Source: Chloroflexota bacterium
GTDB lineage: Bacteria; Chloroflexota; Dehalococcoidia; JACQUA01
Direction: 5' to 3'
DNA length: 44,936 bases
Assembly (NCBI GenBank): GCA_016210565.1
Contig: JACQUA010000112.1
Span: forward strand, 1 to 44,936
Part shown: positions 8,177-16,798 of the stretch, in pieces
Layout: each line of letters opens with the position of its first letter
Numbering within the stretch: position 1 is the first letter of the stretch
Translations under genes and position numbers: made by a program
The notes under the pieces: generated by a model
Database searches by the model: none
What the model saw: the letters and a program-made list of their open reading frames with translations, nothing else
Told to the model about the DNA's origin: nothing

Positions 8177-9274
8177 CTACGCCTGAATGACCACCTCGTC
8201 CGCTTCCCAGGTGAGCCTGGTATCCAATTGCTGGTCCTTGCAAATCCATTGCATGTAGTCAAAGTGTTGGGCGCTGCGCGGATCCGACTGGGGAAGGACT
8301 TCCGCCTGGAGTTCCTTGTTGGCAATGACTGGTATGTAGGAAACGCGGCTGATTGTCTTTTCCGAGATGAGGCACTTGCCAATGATGGCCTTTCTGGAGT
8401 CGCGCGGAAAGGCGTAGGGAGGCGGTCCCGGGTCGAGGTCCCAGCGCAGCAAGTTCCACAGAGTATCACGGCGAAGCAACTCAATCGGCCGGCTGTCCGT
8501 GACGAAGTTCCCCAGGCTGTAGAAGATCACCTTGCCTTTGTAGACTTCGATCCCTTTGAGAATATGGGCGTGGTGTCCCAGTATGACGTCGACGCCGGCG
8601 TCGATGGCAGCGTAGGCTATCTCCTTCTGGTGCATGGCGATTATCGAGGGGATGTAGTGCACTCCCCAGTGGAGAGAAAGGACGAGCACGTCAACCGTGG
8701 GTCTCAGCGTCTTGATGTCCGCCAGCAAGGCGGCTAGGTCTTCCTGGTGAGCAAAGGAAAGCACCCTTGGCGGCATCCCTGGCTGCCAGTCGACCTGTTC
8801 GTAGGAAGTGATAGCTCTCATCGGAGCGGCGCCAGCTTTCCCGGCCTTCGCTTCGTAGCCGCGGGGCAGAACGGTGCAGTACCCCAGGAATCCGATCCTG
8901 GTCCCGTTTCGCTCAACGATGGCCGGCCGGCGGGCTTCTTCGATATTCTTGCCGGCGCCTATCGCTGCGATCCCGCTTCTTTTTAAGGTCTCGATAGAGT
9001 CCAGCAAGCACCCCTCGCCGAAATCCAGGGTGTGATTGCTGGCCAGCGACATAACCTGGAAGCCTGCCGAGGTCAGGCAAGACACCTTCTGCGTTGGGGC
9101 GGGCAGGCTGCTGGCGCCGTGAAAGTCCGGCGCCTTGTCCGAGAACACGTTTTCGAGCTGGCCGAAGAGGATGTCGGCCTTTTTAAGAGTGGGCAGGGCC
9201 AGGGCGAAGCTGGATTCAGGATTGTCGCGGTAGAACAACACGTCGCCGACGCCGTACAAAGACAACTGACTCAC
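8177..9274 (-). CDS. CapA/PGA_cap family protein, type A (copy 2)
   Basis: 365 residues when started at GTG 9274, which lies shortly after TCAGGAGGGAAC. A TTG at 9289 would add five residues but overlaps that ribosome site and is rejected. Motifs: GD at 10-11, GQLEN near 39-42, Asn80-His81 in ASNHTLDFG, HWGVHYIP, GHHAH and FYSLGNF. The GYCTVLPRGYEAKAGK segment is shared with the other type A copies. It is 67 bases downstream of an SBP and 130 upstream of another, the only CapA with an SBP on each side in this half. Confidence 0.88.
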   Translation of the reverse strand: MSQLSLYGVGDVLFYRDNPESSFALALPTLKKADILFGQLENVFSDKAPDFHGASSLPAPTQKVSCLTSAGFQVMSLASNHTLDFGEGCLLDSIETLKRSGIAAIGAGKNIEEARRPAIVERNGTRIGFLGYCTVLPRGYEAKAGKAGAAPMRAITSYEQVDWQPGMPPRVLSFAHQEDLAALLADIKTLRPTVDVLVLSLHWGVHYIPSIIAMHQKEIAYAAIDAGVDVILGHHAHILKGIEVYKGKVIFYSLGNFVTDSRPIELLRRDTLWNLLRWDLDPGPPPYAFPRDSRKAIIGKCLISEKTISRVSYIPVIANKELQAEVLPQSDPRSAQHFDYMQWICKDQQLDTRLTWEADEVVIQA

Positions 9275-9341
9275 GTTCCCTCCTGACAAGGACCAAAAGA
9301 GCTCTCGACTGTGATATCAGGCGCTACCGGTGGCGGCGCGC

Positions 9342-10487
9342 CTACTTTTTCAGCAGGGCGGCGAAGACCTCCCCGGCCAGCTTCAGGTCCTCGGTTTGTC
9401 TCTTATAGAATGCCTCGGACAGGACCACATCCTGCGGCAGCGGCATAAGAACCGGGTTGATACCCTCGGTCGGCACATCAATTCTGGTTGAGGGTGCTCC
9501 ATAGGTGCGGGATATGACGGAGGCGCCGGCTTTGCTCAAAATCCAGTTGACGAAGAGCTTCTTCGCGTTGGGATGGGAGGCCTTCTTGAAGGCGATGACA
9601 TTGGTGGACCCGAGGGCTACGAAGAATGGCTCTTTGAGGCGGGGCTGGCTCAGCGGCGCCCCGAGGGCGACAAAGGTGTTGACGGCATCCTGGCTGGTGC
9701 CGATGCTCATGGGGTATTTTCCCCTGGCTACCCATTCCATCTGCTGCCGGCGGTCCCGCGTGATGACCGGCTCCTGCCTGGCGAACGCCCGCCAGAAAGC
9801 CTGCCCTTTTTCTATTCCCATCACATCGCGCAAGACAAATGAAAACCAGTTGGCTCCGAGACCGAATGTGGTCGGATCGTCCAGCACTATTTGGCCCTTC
9901 CATTTGGGCGCCAGGAAATCTTCATTGGACTGGATCTCCCCTGGCTTCACCAGCTCGGTGTTGATGGTGAGAGGCGGAGATACGAACCATATGGGGCTGA
10001 GAGCCGTCTTCTCCTCATCCAGAAAGGGTATCTTCCCGCGCTGCCATTTGGAAGCGTCGATTACCTCCGGCAAGGCCAGGAGAGGGGGCAGGGGTTCCAG
10101 GAGGCCGAGGGGTTTTATCGGGAGAACCGCGGAACCACCGAGCATCGCCACGTCGGCGAGGTTGAGGCCTGCCCTGGACTCCCGGTCCAGCCTTTCCAGG
10201 ATTTCGGCGCTGCCGCCGACGGTGTATTCCACGTCGATGCCAAAGGCATCCTTGAACGCCTGGATGACCGCTTCCCTCTCCCCGGAGACCACCCCGGAGC
10301 GATAGATCATCACCTTCCCTTCCTGTCGGGCGGCTGCCACCAGCGCGTCCCATTGCCCGGGGGACATCGCAGCCGGAGCCTGGGCCGGGGCGGAGGGTGC
10401 AGCGGTCGGCCCGGGGGCCGGGCCGCAGGCCGCCACCATCAACCCTGCTACCACAACCAGAGTGAGCAATAACGTGCCGTTCTTCAT
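9342..10487 (-). CDS. Orphan ABC substrate-binding lipoprotein, type A (copy 3)
   Basis: 381 residues. Signal peptide with lipobox MVAAC (Cys21), then a Pro/Ala linker. Markers: KEGKVMIYRSG, RAGLNLADVAMLGG, KWKGQIVLDDPTTFGLGANW and FVNWILSKAGA. The TTFGLGANWF loop and ITRDRRQQMEWVARGKYPM are shared only with the copy at 12833, so these two form a pair distinct from copies 1 and 2. GAGGAAT precedes the ATG at 10487. It follows the isochorismatase-family gene by 49 bases, in the order M24-hydrolase-SBP-CapA that recurs at 38656-43248. Confidence 0.9.
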   Translation of the reverse strand: MKNGTLLLTLVVVAGLMVAACGPAPGPTAAPSAPAQAPAAMSPGQWDALVAAARQEGKVMIYRSGVVSGEREAVIQAFKDAFGIDVEYTVGGSAEILERLDRESRAGLNLADVAMLGGSAVLPIKPLGLLEPLPPLLALPEVIDASKWQRGKIPFLDEEKTALSPIWFVSPPLTINTELVKPGEIQSNEDFLAPKWKGQIVLDDPTTFGLGANWFSFVLRDVMGIEKGQAFWRAFARQEPVITRDRRQQMEWVARGKYPMSIGTSQDAVNTFVALGAPLSQPRLKEPFFVALGSTNVIAFKKASHPNAKKLFVNWILSKAGASVISRTYGAPSTRIDVPTEGINPVLMPLPQDVVLSEAFYKRQTEDLKLAGEVFAALLKK

Positions 10488-10536
10488 CGTATTCCTCGCT
10501 AGATAAGACTGTTCTGGCCCGGCTTGACGGGCAATT

Positions 10537-11211
10537 CTATTGGGTCACGGCAACCGACCGCCACATCTTCAGGAGTTCCGCCGTGGTAATGACATCATAC
10601 TGGTGACGCATAAGGACCAGCGCCGCTTCGTGGAAATCCCGCCGGCTGCTGGCGACCCCGTCGCTCACTAACACCGGATAGTAGCCGTAGTGCAGCAGGT
10701 CCTTCGTCGTAGCCATCACGCAGCCCTGGGTGACCAGTCCCACCACCACCGCCGACTCAATGTTGCGGCCCTTCAGAACAATGTCCAGCGGAGTCCCGAT
10801 AAAGGCGCTGGACCGGTATTTGGTGATTTGCCTTTCGTTGGGCCTCGGCTCTAGCTCGTCCAGGACCTCGTGGCCCCAGGTACCCTCCACCTCGTAGTCC
10901 AGCAGGCCGGCGGAGTGAGGGCTCTTGGCCATATGCCGGATCATCGGCGCCGACTCGATAGACCCGTCGGGCGACTTGGTTGTCCTGGTGAAGATAATCA
11001 TGACGCCGAGCCTTCGGGCCTCCGCCAGGACCAGTTTTATGTTGGGAAGGGCGGTTTTTGTCATCCATGAGATATCCTGGCCTTTGGAGGCAAGGGAACC
11101 CCTGGGCGAACTGTTGTCGTTCTGGACATCGATTACCAGCAAAGCGGCGTGCTTCGGCTGGACAATCTCCTCCACCGTTTCATATACCATTTTACCCTGT
11201 ATTTTTCGCAT
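10537..11211 (-). CDS. Isochorismatase-family cysteine hydrolase (copy 1)
   Basis: 224 residues. The catalytic triad of the family is visible: Asp28 in VIDVQND, Lys131 in ITKYRSSAF and Cys164 in GLVTQGC. The family hydrolyses amides, ureido compounds or vinyl ethers (N-carbamoylsarcosine amidase, nicotinamidase, isochorismatase); the substrate here is unknown. The ATG at 11211 follows CGGAGAAGAAC and matches the start of the second copy; a further upstream Met (11247) is rejected. It lies 312 bases after an M24 gene and 49 before an SBP. A creatinase-like protein next to a carbamoylsarcosine-amidase-like one recalls creatinine breakdown, but that is only an analogy. Confidence 0.9.
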   Translation of the reverse strand: MRKIQGKMVYETVEEIVQPKHAALLVIDVQNDNSSPRGSLASKGQDISWMTKTALPNIKLVLAEARRLGVMIIFTRTTKSPDGSIESAPMIRHMAKSPHSAGLLDYEVEGTWGHEVLDELEPRPNERQITKYRSSAFIGTPLDIVLKGRNIESAVVVGLVTQGCVMATTKDLLHYGYYPVLVSDGVASSRRDFHEAALVLMRHQYDVITTAELLKMWRSVAVTQ

Positions 11212-11523
11212 TGTTCTTCTCCGAAAAACCGATTTCAATACTAACAAGGGCGCTAGTTTTGTCGGGCGCGCTTCTACGTCTATTGGGCCGGGTTGTACAA
11301 CATCAACTACGAATTAACCCAAATCATGCGTGCCCACGGGGCCGCAGCCCATGGCTTCAGCCTTGCGGGGTGGGGAAAAGTGAACCCACCAGACAGCACA
11401 GGCATAAGATGGGACTGATACCGATAGACACCGAGAATACTAACTCTTTTGTCTAGTGTTCATTCGCCTCCGTGCCTAATAACATTCTAGTACAAACGTC
11501 GCCACGGTACAAACTTCACGAAG
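11212..11523. other. 312-base gap with degenerate repeats
   Basis: No gene seen. Bases 11344-11370 are an inverted copy of the CAAGGCTGAAGCCATGGGCTA repeat. Short words here (GGGTTGTACAAC, GAATTAAC, GTGTTCATTCG, TACAAACGTCG) resemble words in the same order in the gap at 15340-15500, which also lies just beyond an M24 stop. The two M24 genes may have been copied with their 3' flank. The promoter of the isochorismatase gene should also lie here, but no clear box is visible. Confidence 0.4.
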
Positions 11524-12765
11524 CTAGGCCGGCGCCACCAGAATTTCCTCTCGAGGGAAGTGGTCTATGATTTCGGGTCCGGTCTCGGTCACAACCACCA
11601 TATTTTCCAGTCGCACGCCTCCAACGCGGTGTTCTCCTTCCATGCTTTCTACTGCTATGACCATCCCGGGCTCAATTACTTGCGGGTGTTTTAGCGACCA
11701 TTGCCGGTTAATTACGGGATAGTCGTGGCCGCCACCGAGCCCTATACCGTGACCAATCTCTACAGTCAATACTTCTGCCTCATTGTCGAACCCCCACGTG
11801 CTCGCGGGAGCAAAATGTTTGGCGGCATCTGCCGTGCTGGTACCTGGCTTCAGGGCTTCGATCACCGAGTCGACGCGATCCAGGAGCTTTTTGTACCAGT
11901 CCCTCTCCCTCTGGTTGGGTTGCCTGCCTGTGATAAAAGTCCGATACGTGCAGGCCCCGTATCCCAGGAAACGGATGCTGCCACAAAGGGCGCCATAGAC
12001 CAAATCTCCGGTTTGGATAATACGCCCCACCTGGTCGAATCCCCGTTCGAAAGTTCCCGGGCCCGAGAGAAAACCCGATGAGGGCAAGTCATCGGCGCCC
12101 GCGTCGAAAACGGTGTCCGCGACAACGCGCGTGAGATCCCTATCCCGCATCCCTGGCCGGAGGGTTTGCCAAACCTTGTACCAGGCCGTCTCAACAATGG
12201 CAGCCACCATTTTTTCACAGTTGATTTCATCCGCCGTTTTTATCTGTCGGGCTTCCAGGATAAGCGGGCGGGACTCGACACAGTGTAGCCCCATTTGCTC
12301 CAGCGCTGCCTTGCCAAAGCCATCAACCCCAATAACTCCGAGCTTCTCCCTCGTGAGGCCTCTTTCCTTGAGCTCCTGGAAAACGCCCTCGGCGAATACT
12401 GCCGCCTCTTCCCTGGAGGCCTCCGCCCCCGCCACCGCACCCAACCAAGAACGGGCGATTCGCCAGTGCCTTATCCAGGGAGCCTGATCCGGCATCTGCC
12501 GGAACCATCCGGCCTGCTCAAACATCACCGGATCGTCTTCGGCAAAAAAAAGGGCATATTTGCCGTGGCCCCCACCCACTCCCCTCAGACCGGTTAGGTA
12601 GCGGATGTTTTCACTTGTGGCCGCCAGTAGAGCCGGAATACCGTGTTGGCGCATTATCTTTCGTGCCCTAGCGGCTCTCTCTTCCCTCATGCGGGCTACG
12701 TTGATACGTTCCTGCCAATCGGCAATAGTGTTGCCAAAGGTGAGCTTCGCAGCCATTTTCACCAT
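11524..12765 (-). CDS. M24 family Cys-substituted protein (copy 3)
   Basis: 413 residues, starting MVKMAAKLTFG. Cys261 and Cys272 occupy the aspartate positions (GALC, GYGAC); His339, Glu373 and Glu387 are kept. The loop after GHGIG reads GGGHDYP, so His347 is available here, unlike in copies 1, 2, 4 and 5. The last ligand segment is RLENM rather than RLEDM. AGGAG lies nine bases before the ATG at 12765. It is 67 bases after an SBP, completing a CapA-SBP-M24 cassette, and is followed by the isochorismatase-family gene. Confidence 0.9.
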   Translation of the reverse strand: MVKMAAKLTFGNTIADWQERINVARMREERAARARKIMRQHGIPALLAATSENIRYLTGLRGVGGGHGKYALFFAEDDPVMFEQAGWFRQMPDQAPWIRHWRIARSWLGAVAGAEASREEAAVFAEGVFQELKERGLTREKLGVIGVDGFGKAALEQMGLHCVESRPLILEARQIKTADEINCEKMVAAIVETAWYKVWQTLRPGMRDRDLTRVVADTVFDAGADDLPSSGFLSGPGTFERGFDQVGRIIQTGDLVYGALCGSIRFLGYGACTYRTFITGRQPNQRERDWYKKLLDRVDSVIEALKPGTSTADAAKHFAPASTWGFDNEAEVLTVEIGHGIGLGGGHDYPVINRQWSLKHPQVIEPGMVIAVESMEGEHRVGGVRLENMVVVTETGPEIIDHFPREEILVAPA

Positions 12766-12832
12766 AAGAACAAACTCCTATTCCCTGGTCGTTGGATCCA
12801 TTTGTGATCGCTGGCCCCGGATAAAATATCTC

Positions 12833-13990
12833 TTACTTCAGCAGTGCCCCAAAGACCTCTCCGGCGAGCTTCAGGTAGTCACCCTGCTCTTTGTAAAAAT
12901 CCTCGTCCAGGAGAATATCCTGCGGCGTTGGTATTAGGCTGGGGTTCACGCCCTCCAAGGAGACGTCAATCCGGGTAGAAGCTGCTCCGTAAGTCCGGGA
13001 TATAATAGAGGCTCCGTCTTTGCTCAAAATCCAGTTCACGAAAAGTTTCTTGGCGTTGGGATGGGAAGCTCTCTTGAAGGCAATCACATCGGTCGATCCA
13101 AAAACAGCAAAAAAGGGCTCTTTCACTCGGGGCTGGCTCACAGGCGCCCCCATGGCAATAAAGGTGTTCACTGCGTCCTGGCTGGTCCCGATGGTCATGG
13201 GGTACTTTCCTCTGGCCACCCATTCTATCTGCTGGCGGCGATCCCTGATTATTATGGGTTCCTGCTTGGCGAACGCTCGCATGAAGGCAAGACCCTTTTC
13301 TTTCCCCATTACTGATCGCAGCATGAAGCCGAACCAGTTGGCGCCAAGTCCAAATGTGGTCGGGTCGTCCAGTACAATCTGCCCTTTCCACTTCGGGGCC
13401 AGGATGTCATCGTAAGATTTTATCTCGCCTGGCTTGACCATCTCCGTGTTAATGGTGAGGGGTGGAGATACGAACCAAACGGGACTGAGGCCATGCTTGT
13501 CCACATCCATATAGGGTATCTTGCCGCCGTGCCATTTTGAGGAATCTGTCACTTCTGGCAAGATCAGAAGCGGCTCTAGTGGCTCGGTGATTCCCAGTGG
13601 TTTTATCGAAGTAATGATGGGTGGATCTGCAAACATTCCCACATCGGCTAAGTTTAACCCTCCTCTGTTCTCCCTGTCTAACCGAGCCACCAACTCGCCG
13701 GTCGGAGCCGTAGTGAACTCTACTTCGATGCCATATTTTTCCTTGAAGGCCCTGGTAACTGCATCCCTTAGCTCAGACTGGGATACGGCCGCTGAGCGAT
13801 AGAACATGACTTTCCCTTCCTTCTGAGCCGCAGCCACCAGGGCATTCCACTCTCGATCTATCCCGGCCGCAGGAGCAGTTTTAGCCTGTGTCCCCGGCGA
13901 AGAAATGGTCGGGGTTACTGTTTCCACACAACCTGCTACCCAAAACAACAACCCCACGGCAAACGCCAATGCGACGATCCTTCTATTCAT
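12833..13990 (-). CDS. Orphan ABC substrate-binding lipoprotein, type A (copy 4)
   Basis: 385 residues. Signal peptide MNRRIVALAFAVGLLFWVAG with lipobox Cys21. It shares TTFGLGANWFGFML with the copy at 9342 and has RGGLNLADVGMFADP in the hinge region. FVNWILSKDGA and DILLDEDFYKEQ lie near the end. GGGAGGAAT before 13990 and the position of the signal peptide reject the upstream Met at 14056. It lies in the cassette CapA (14096), SBP, M24 (11524), with gaps of 105 and 67 bases. Confidence 0.9.
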   Translation of the reverse strand: MNRRIVALAFAVGLLFWVAGCVETVTPTISSPGTQAKTAPAAGIDREWNALVAAAQKEGKVMFYRSAAVSQSELRDAVTRAFKEKYGIEVEFTTAPTGELVARLDRENRGGLNLADVGMFADPPIITSIKPLGITEPLEPLLILPEVTDSSKWHGGKIPYMDVDKHGLSPVWFVSPPLTINTEMVKPGEIKSYDDILAPKWKGQIVLDDPTTFGLGANWFGFMLRSVMGKEKGLAFMRAFAKQEPIIIRDRRQQIEWVARGKYPMTIGTSQDAVNTFIAMGAPVSQPRVKEPFFAVFGSTDVIAFKRASHPNAKKLFVNWILSKDGASIISRTYGAASTRIDVSLEGVNPSLIPTPQDILLDEDFYKEQGDYLKLAGEVFGALLK

Positions 13991-14095
13991 TCTATTCCTC
14001 CCTGACTTGCAAAGCATGTTGACCACCGGTCGCGCCAATTTAGAGTCTTGCTGCAATAGCTTGTCGGACCATGGCGTGTTCAGCGCTATCGCGAT

Positions 14096-15205
14096 TCATG
14101 TGCATATAAGAACTTCGTCTCCGTCTCGAGAAAACGCAGTCGCCAACTGCTGGTCTTTGCACAGCCACGCCATGTAATCAAACACTTCCGCGCTGCGCTT
14201 ATCCGACCGGGAAAGTACCTCCGGCTGCGATTGCTTATTGATCATGACGGGCAAATACCTGACATTCTGTATCTTCTTGTTGGACATTACGCACTTGGCA
14301 ATGATGGTTTTCCTGGAATCCGCTGGAAACGGGTAGGATGGATATTCGGGGTCCATGTCCCAGCGCAAGTTCTTCCAGGTGGGACTCAAACGCACCTTTT
14401 CGATCGGACCATGGTCATAGGCAAAGTTCGCCAGACTGTGGAAGATCACCTTGCCCTTGTAGACCTCGATTCCCTTCAAGATATGGGTATGGTGGCCCAG
14501 GATGAGATCCACTCCGGCGTCGATGGCGGCATGGGCCACCTCCTTTTGGTACATGGCAATTAGTGACGGGATGTAGTGAATGCCCCAGTGCATTGACAAT
14601 ACCAGCACGTCGACCTCGGGTCTCAGCTTCTTGATGTCATTCAACATCGCTGCCAGGTCCTCCTGGTGGGCAAAAGATAGAACTCTGGGCGGCATGCCGG
14701 CCTGCCAATCGACTTGCTCATAGGCAGTGGAGGCTCTCAACGGGGCGGCGCCGGGCTTATCCGGCCTGGCTTCATACCCCTTTGGCAGAACGGTGCAGTA
14801 GTCCAGGAAACCTATCCTGGTAGCCTTACGCTCGATAATGGCGGGCTGCCTGGCTTCGTCAATGTTCTCACCCACACCAACAACAATGATGCCATTCTTC
14901 CTCAAGTTAGCAACAGTATCCCGGAGGGCCTCTTTGCCAAAATCCAGGGTATGGTTGCTGGCCGCGGCCATTACGTCAAAGCCAACACAGGTGAGGGCCG
15001 CGACGTTCCTGGGATGCGAAGGGGCTATTGATATAGAAACGTTCTCCCCAGGCGCACCCCTCTCTGAGAGATGGCACTCCATCTGGCCAAATAAGACATC
15101 GGCTTGCTTCAGGGTCGGCTGCGCCAGGGCCATGATGGATTCGGGTTTTTCACGGTTAACGGAAACGTCTCCAACCGCATATAACAGAACGTTATCGTGA
15201 TTCAT
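14096..15205 (-). CDS. CapA/PGA_cap family protein, type A (copy 3)
   Basis: 369 residues. GD at 12-13, Asn84-His85 in ASNHTLDFG, HWGIHYIP and GHHTH are present. The last signature is FHSLANF instead of FYSLGNF, so the usually invariant glycine is alanine; the effect is unknown. The early GQMECHLSERG segment differs from GQTEN of copy 1. TTGGAGGACTG lies before the ATG at 15205. A 299-base gap separates it from the M24 gene upstream, so it probably opens its own transcript with the SBP and M24 genes that follow. Confidence 0.88.
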   Translation of the reverse strand: MNHDNVLLYAVGDVSVNREKPESIMALAQPTLKQADVLFGQMECHLSERGAPGENVSISIAPSHPRNVAALTCVGFDVMAAASNHTLDFGKEALRDTVANLRKNGIIVVGVGENIDEARQPAIIERKATRIGFLDYCTVLPKGYEARPDKPGAAPLRASTAYEQVDWQAGMPPRVLSFAHQEDLAAMLNDIKKLRPEVDVLVLSMHWGIHYIPSLIAMYQKEVAHAAIDAGVDLILGHHTHILKGIEVYKGKVIFHSLANFAYDHGPIEKVRLSPTWKNLRWDMDPEYPSYPFPADSRKTIIAKCVMSNKKIQNVRYLPVMINKQSQPEVLSRSDKRSAEVFDYMAWLCKDQQLATAFSRDGDEVLICT

Positions 15206-15504
15206 TTACAGTCCTCCAAAGCTTTTACGTTCTTCGCTGGGCAGGTCCCCCTCCGATGAGGTCGGTAGCTAATCGGTTCGTATGGCACGCCTCTGCTGAA
15301 GCTATCCTTGACAAACCAGCCCGTTATAAAGCCATTCATGAGACACTATACCCGGGTTTGCCGGGCGGAGCTCCACATCTGCTGCTTCGGGTTCTACGAC
15401 GTCGGCCACGAGTTAACACGGATAGACAAATGTAACACTTGTAACTTGGTAAAGTGTTCAATGCCGTCCATTCGTGGTACCATTTCAGGACAAACGTCGG
15501 GCAA

Positions 15505-16746
15505 CTACGCCGGCGCAACCAGTATTTCCTCCCTGGGGAAATGGTCTATGATCTCGCACCCGGTCTCGGTGACCACCACCATGTTTTCTAGCCGCACGCC
15601 GCCGACCCGGTGTTCACCCTCGCAGCTCTCTACCGCGATGACCATCCCGGGCTCGATTATCTGAGGGTGCTTCAGGGACCACTGGCGGTTGATGATGGGG
15701 TTCTCGCGGCTACCGCCCAGCCCGATCCCGTGGCCGACCTCAATGCTCAGGACCTCGGCTTCATCGCTGAGCCCCCAGGTGCTGGCTGGCGCGAAAAACC
15801 TGGCGGCATCGGCTGTGGTCGCTCCCGGCTTTATGGCGTCGATAACGGCGTTGACCCGGTCCAGGAGCTTCTTGTACCAGTCCTTCTCTCTATCGTTTGG
15901 CTTCCTACCGGTGATGAATGTCCGGTACTGGCAGTTGGCATAGCCCATATAGCGGTTGCTCGTGCACAGGGCGCCGTAAACCAGGTCCCCCGTCTGTATA
16001 ATGCGCCCGGTCTGGTCGAAACCCCGCTCAAAGGTCTCCGGCCCCGAGAAGAAATTGTTCGAGACCAGTTGATCGGCGCCGGCGTCGTAGCAGGCGTTGC
16101 CCGCGGCGCGATCGAGGTCCTTCTCGGTCACACCGGGACGGAGCACCTCCCAGACTTTATACCAGGCCGTCTCGACGATGGCCGCCACCATTTTTTCACA
16201 GTTGATCTCATCCGGGGTCTTGACCTGCCGGGCTTCCATCATAAGCGAACCCGACTCGCTGCACTGGACCCCCAGCTTCTGCAGCGCAACTGTCCCGAAG
16301 CCGTCAACCCCGGTCACGCCAAGTTTTTCCCCGCTCAAGCCGCGCTCCTTCAGTTCCTGGAAGATCCCGGTCGCGAACACCGCGGCCTCTTCAGCGGCGG
16401 CCTCCCGCCCGGGCTGTCCCGCCCGCCAGGTGTGGGCCACCCGCCATTGCTTTATCCAGGGGGCCTGATCCGGCATCTGCCGATACCACCCGGCCTGCTC
16501 GAACATTACCGGGTCATGTTCGGCAAAGAAAAGAACGTACTTGTTGCCGCCGCCCCCGGAACCGCGCAGACCCGTCAGATAACGGATGTTTTCGTTGTTC
16601 ATCGCCAGAACCGCAGGGATGCCGTGCTTGCGCATGATCTTCCTGGCCCGGGAGCCCCGCTCCTCTCGCATACGGGAAACATTGATCCGCTCTTGCCAGT
16701 CGGCAATCTTATCGCCGAAGGTGAGTTTCTGGGCCATTTTTACCAT
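15505..16746 (-). CDS. M24 family Cys-substituted protein (copy 4)
   Basis: 413 residues. The frame is open to 17073 through the preceding CapA gene, but paralog alignment and ATGGAGATG before the ATG at 16746 place the start at MVKMAQKLTFG. Cys261 (GALC) and Cys272 (GYANC), His339 (VGHGIG), Glu373 and Glu387. The loop after GHGIG is GGSRENP, with Arg at 347, the most divergent of the eight. It is 52 bases downstream of a type B CapA, forming the block SBP-CapA-M24 (19135-15505). Confidence 0.9.
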   Translation of the reverse strand: MVKMAQKLTFGDKIADWQERINVSRMREERGSRARKIMRKHGIPAVLAMNNENIRYLTGLRGSGGGGNKYVLFFAEHDPVMFEQAGWYRQMPDQAPWIKQWRVAHTWRAGQPGREAAAEEAAVFATGIFQELKERGLSGEKLGVTGVDGFGTVALQKLGVQCSESGSLMMEARQVKTPDEINCEKMVAAIVETAWYKVWEVLRPGVTEKDLDRAAGNACYDAGADQLVSNNFFSGPETFERGFDQTGRIIQTGDLVYGALCTSNRYMGYANCQYRTFITGRKPNDREKDWYKKLLDRVNAVIDAIKPGATTADAARFFAPASTWGLSDEAEVLSIEVGHGIGLGGSRENPIINRQWSLKHPQIIEPGMVIAVESCEGEHRVGGVRLENMVVVTETGCEIIDHFPREEILVAPA

Positions 16747-16798
16747 GAAGGCATCTCCATTGACGTGGTCGTCTGCAAAGGCGGCCGAATCGGTTCCT

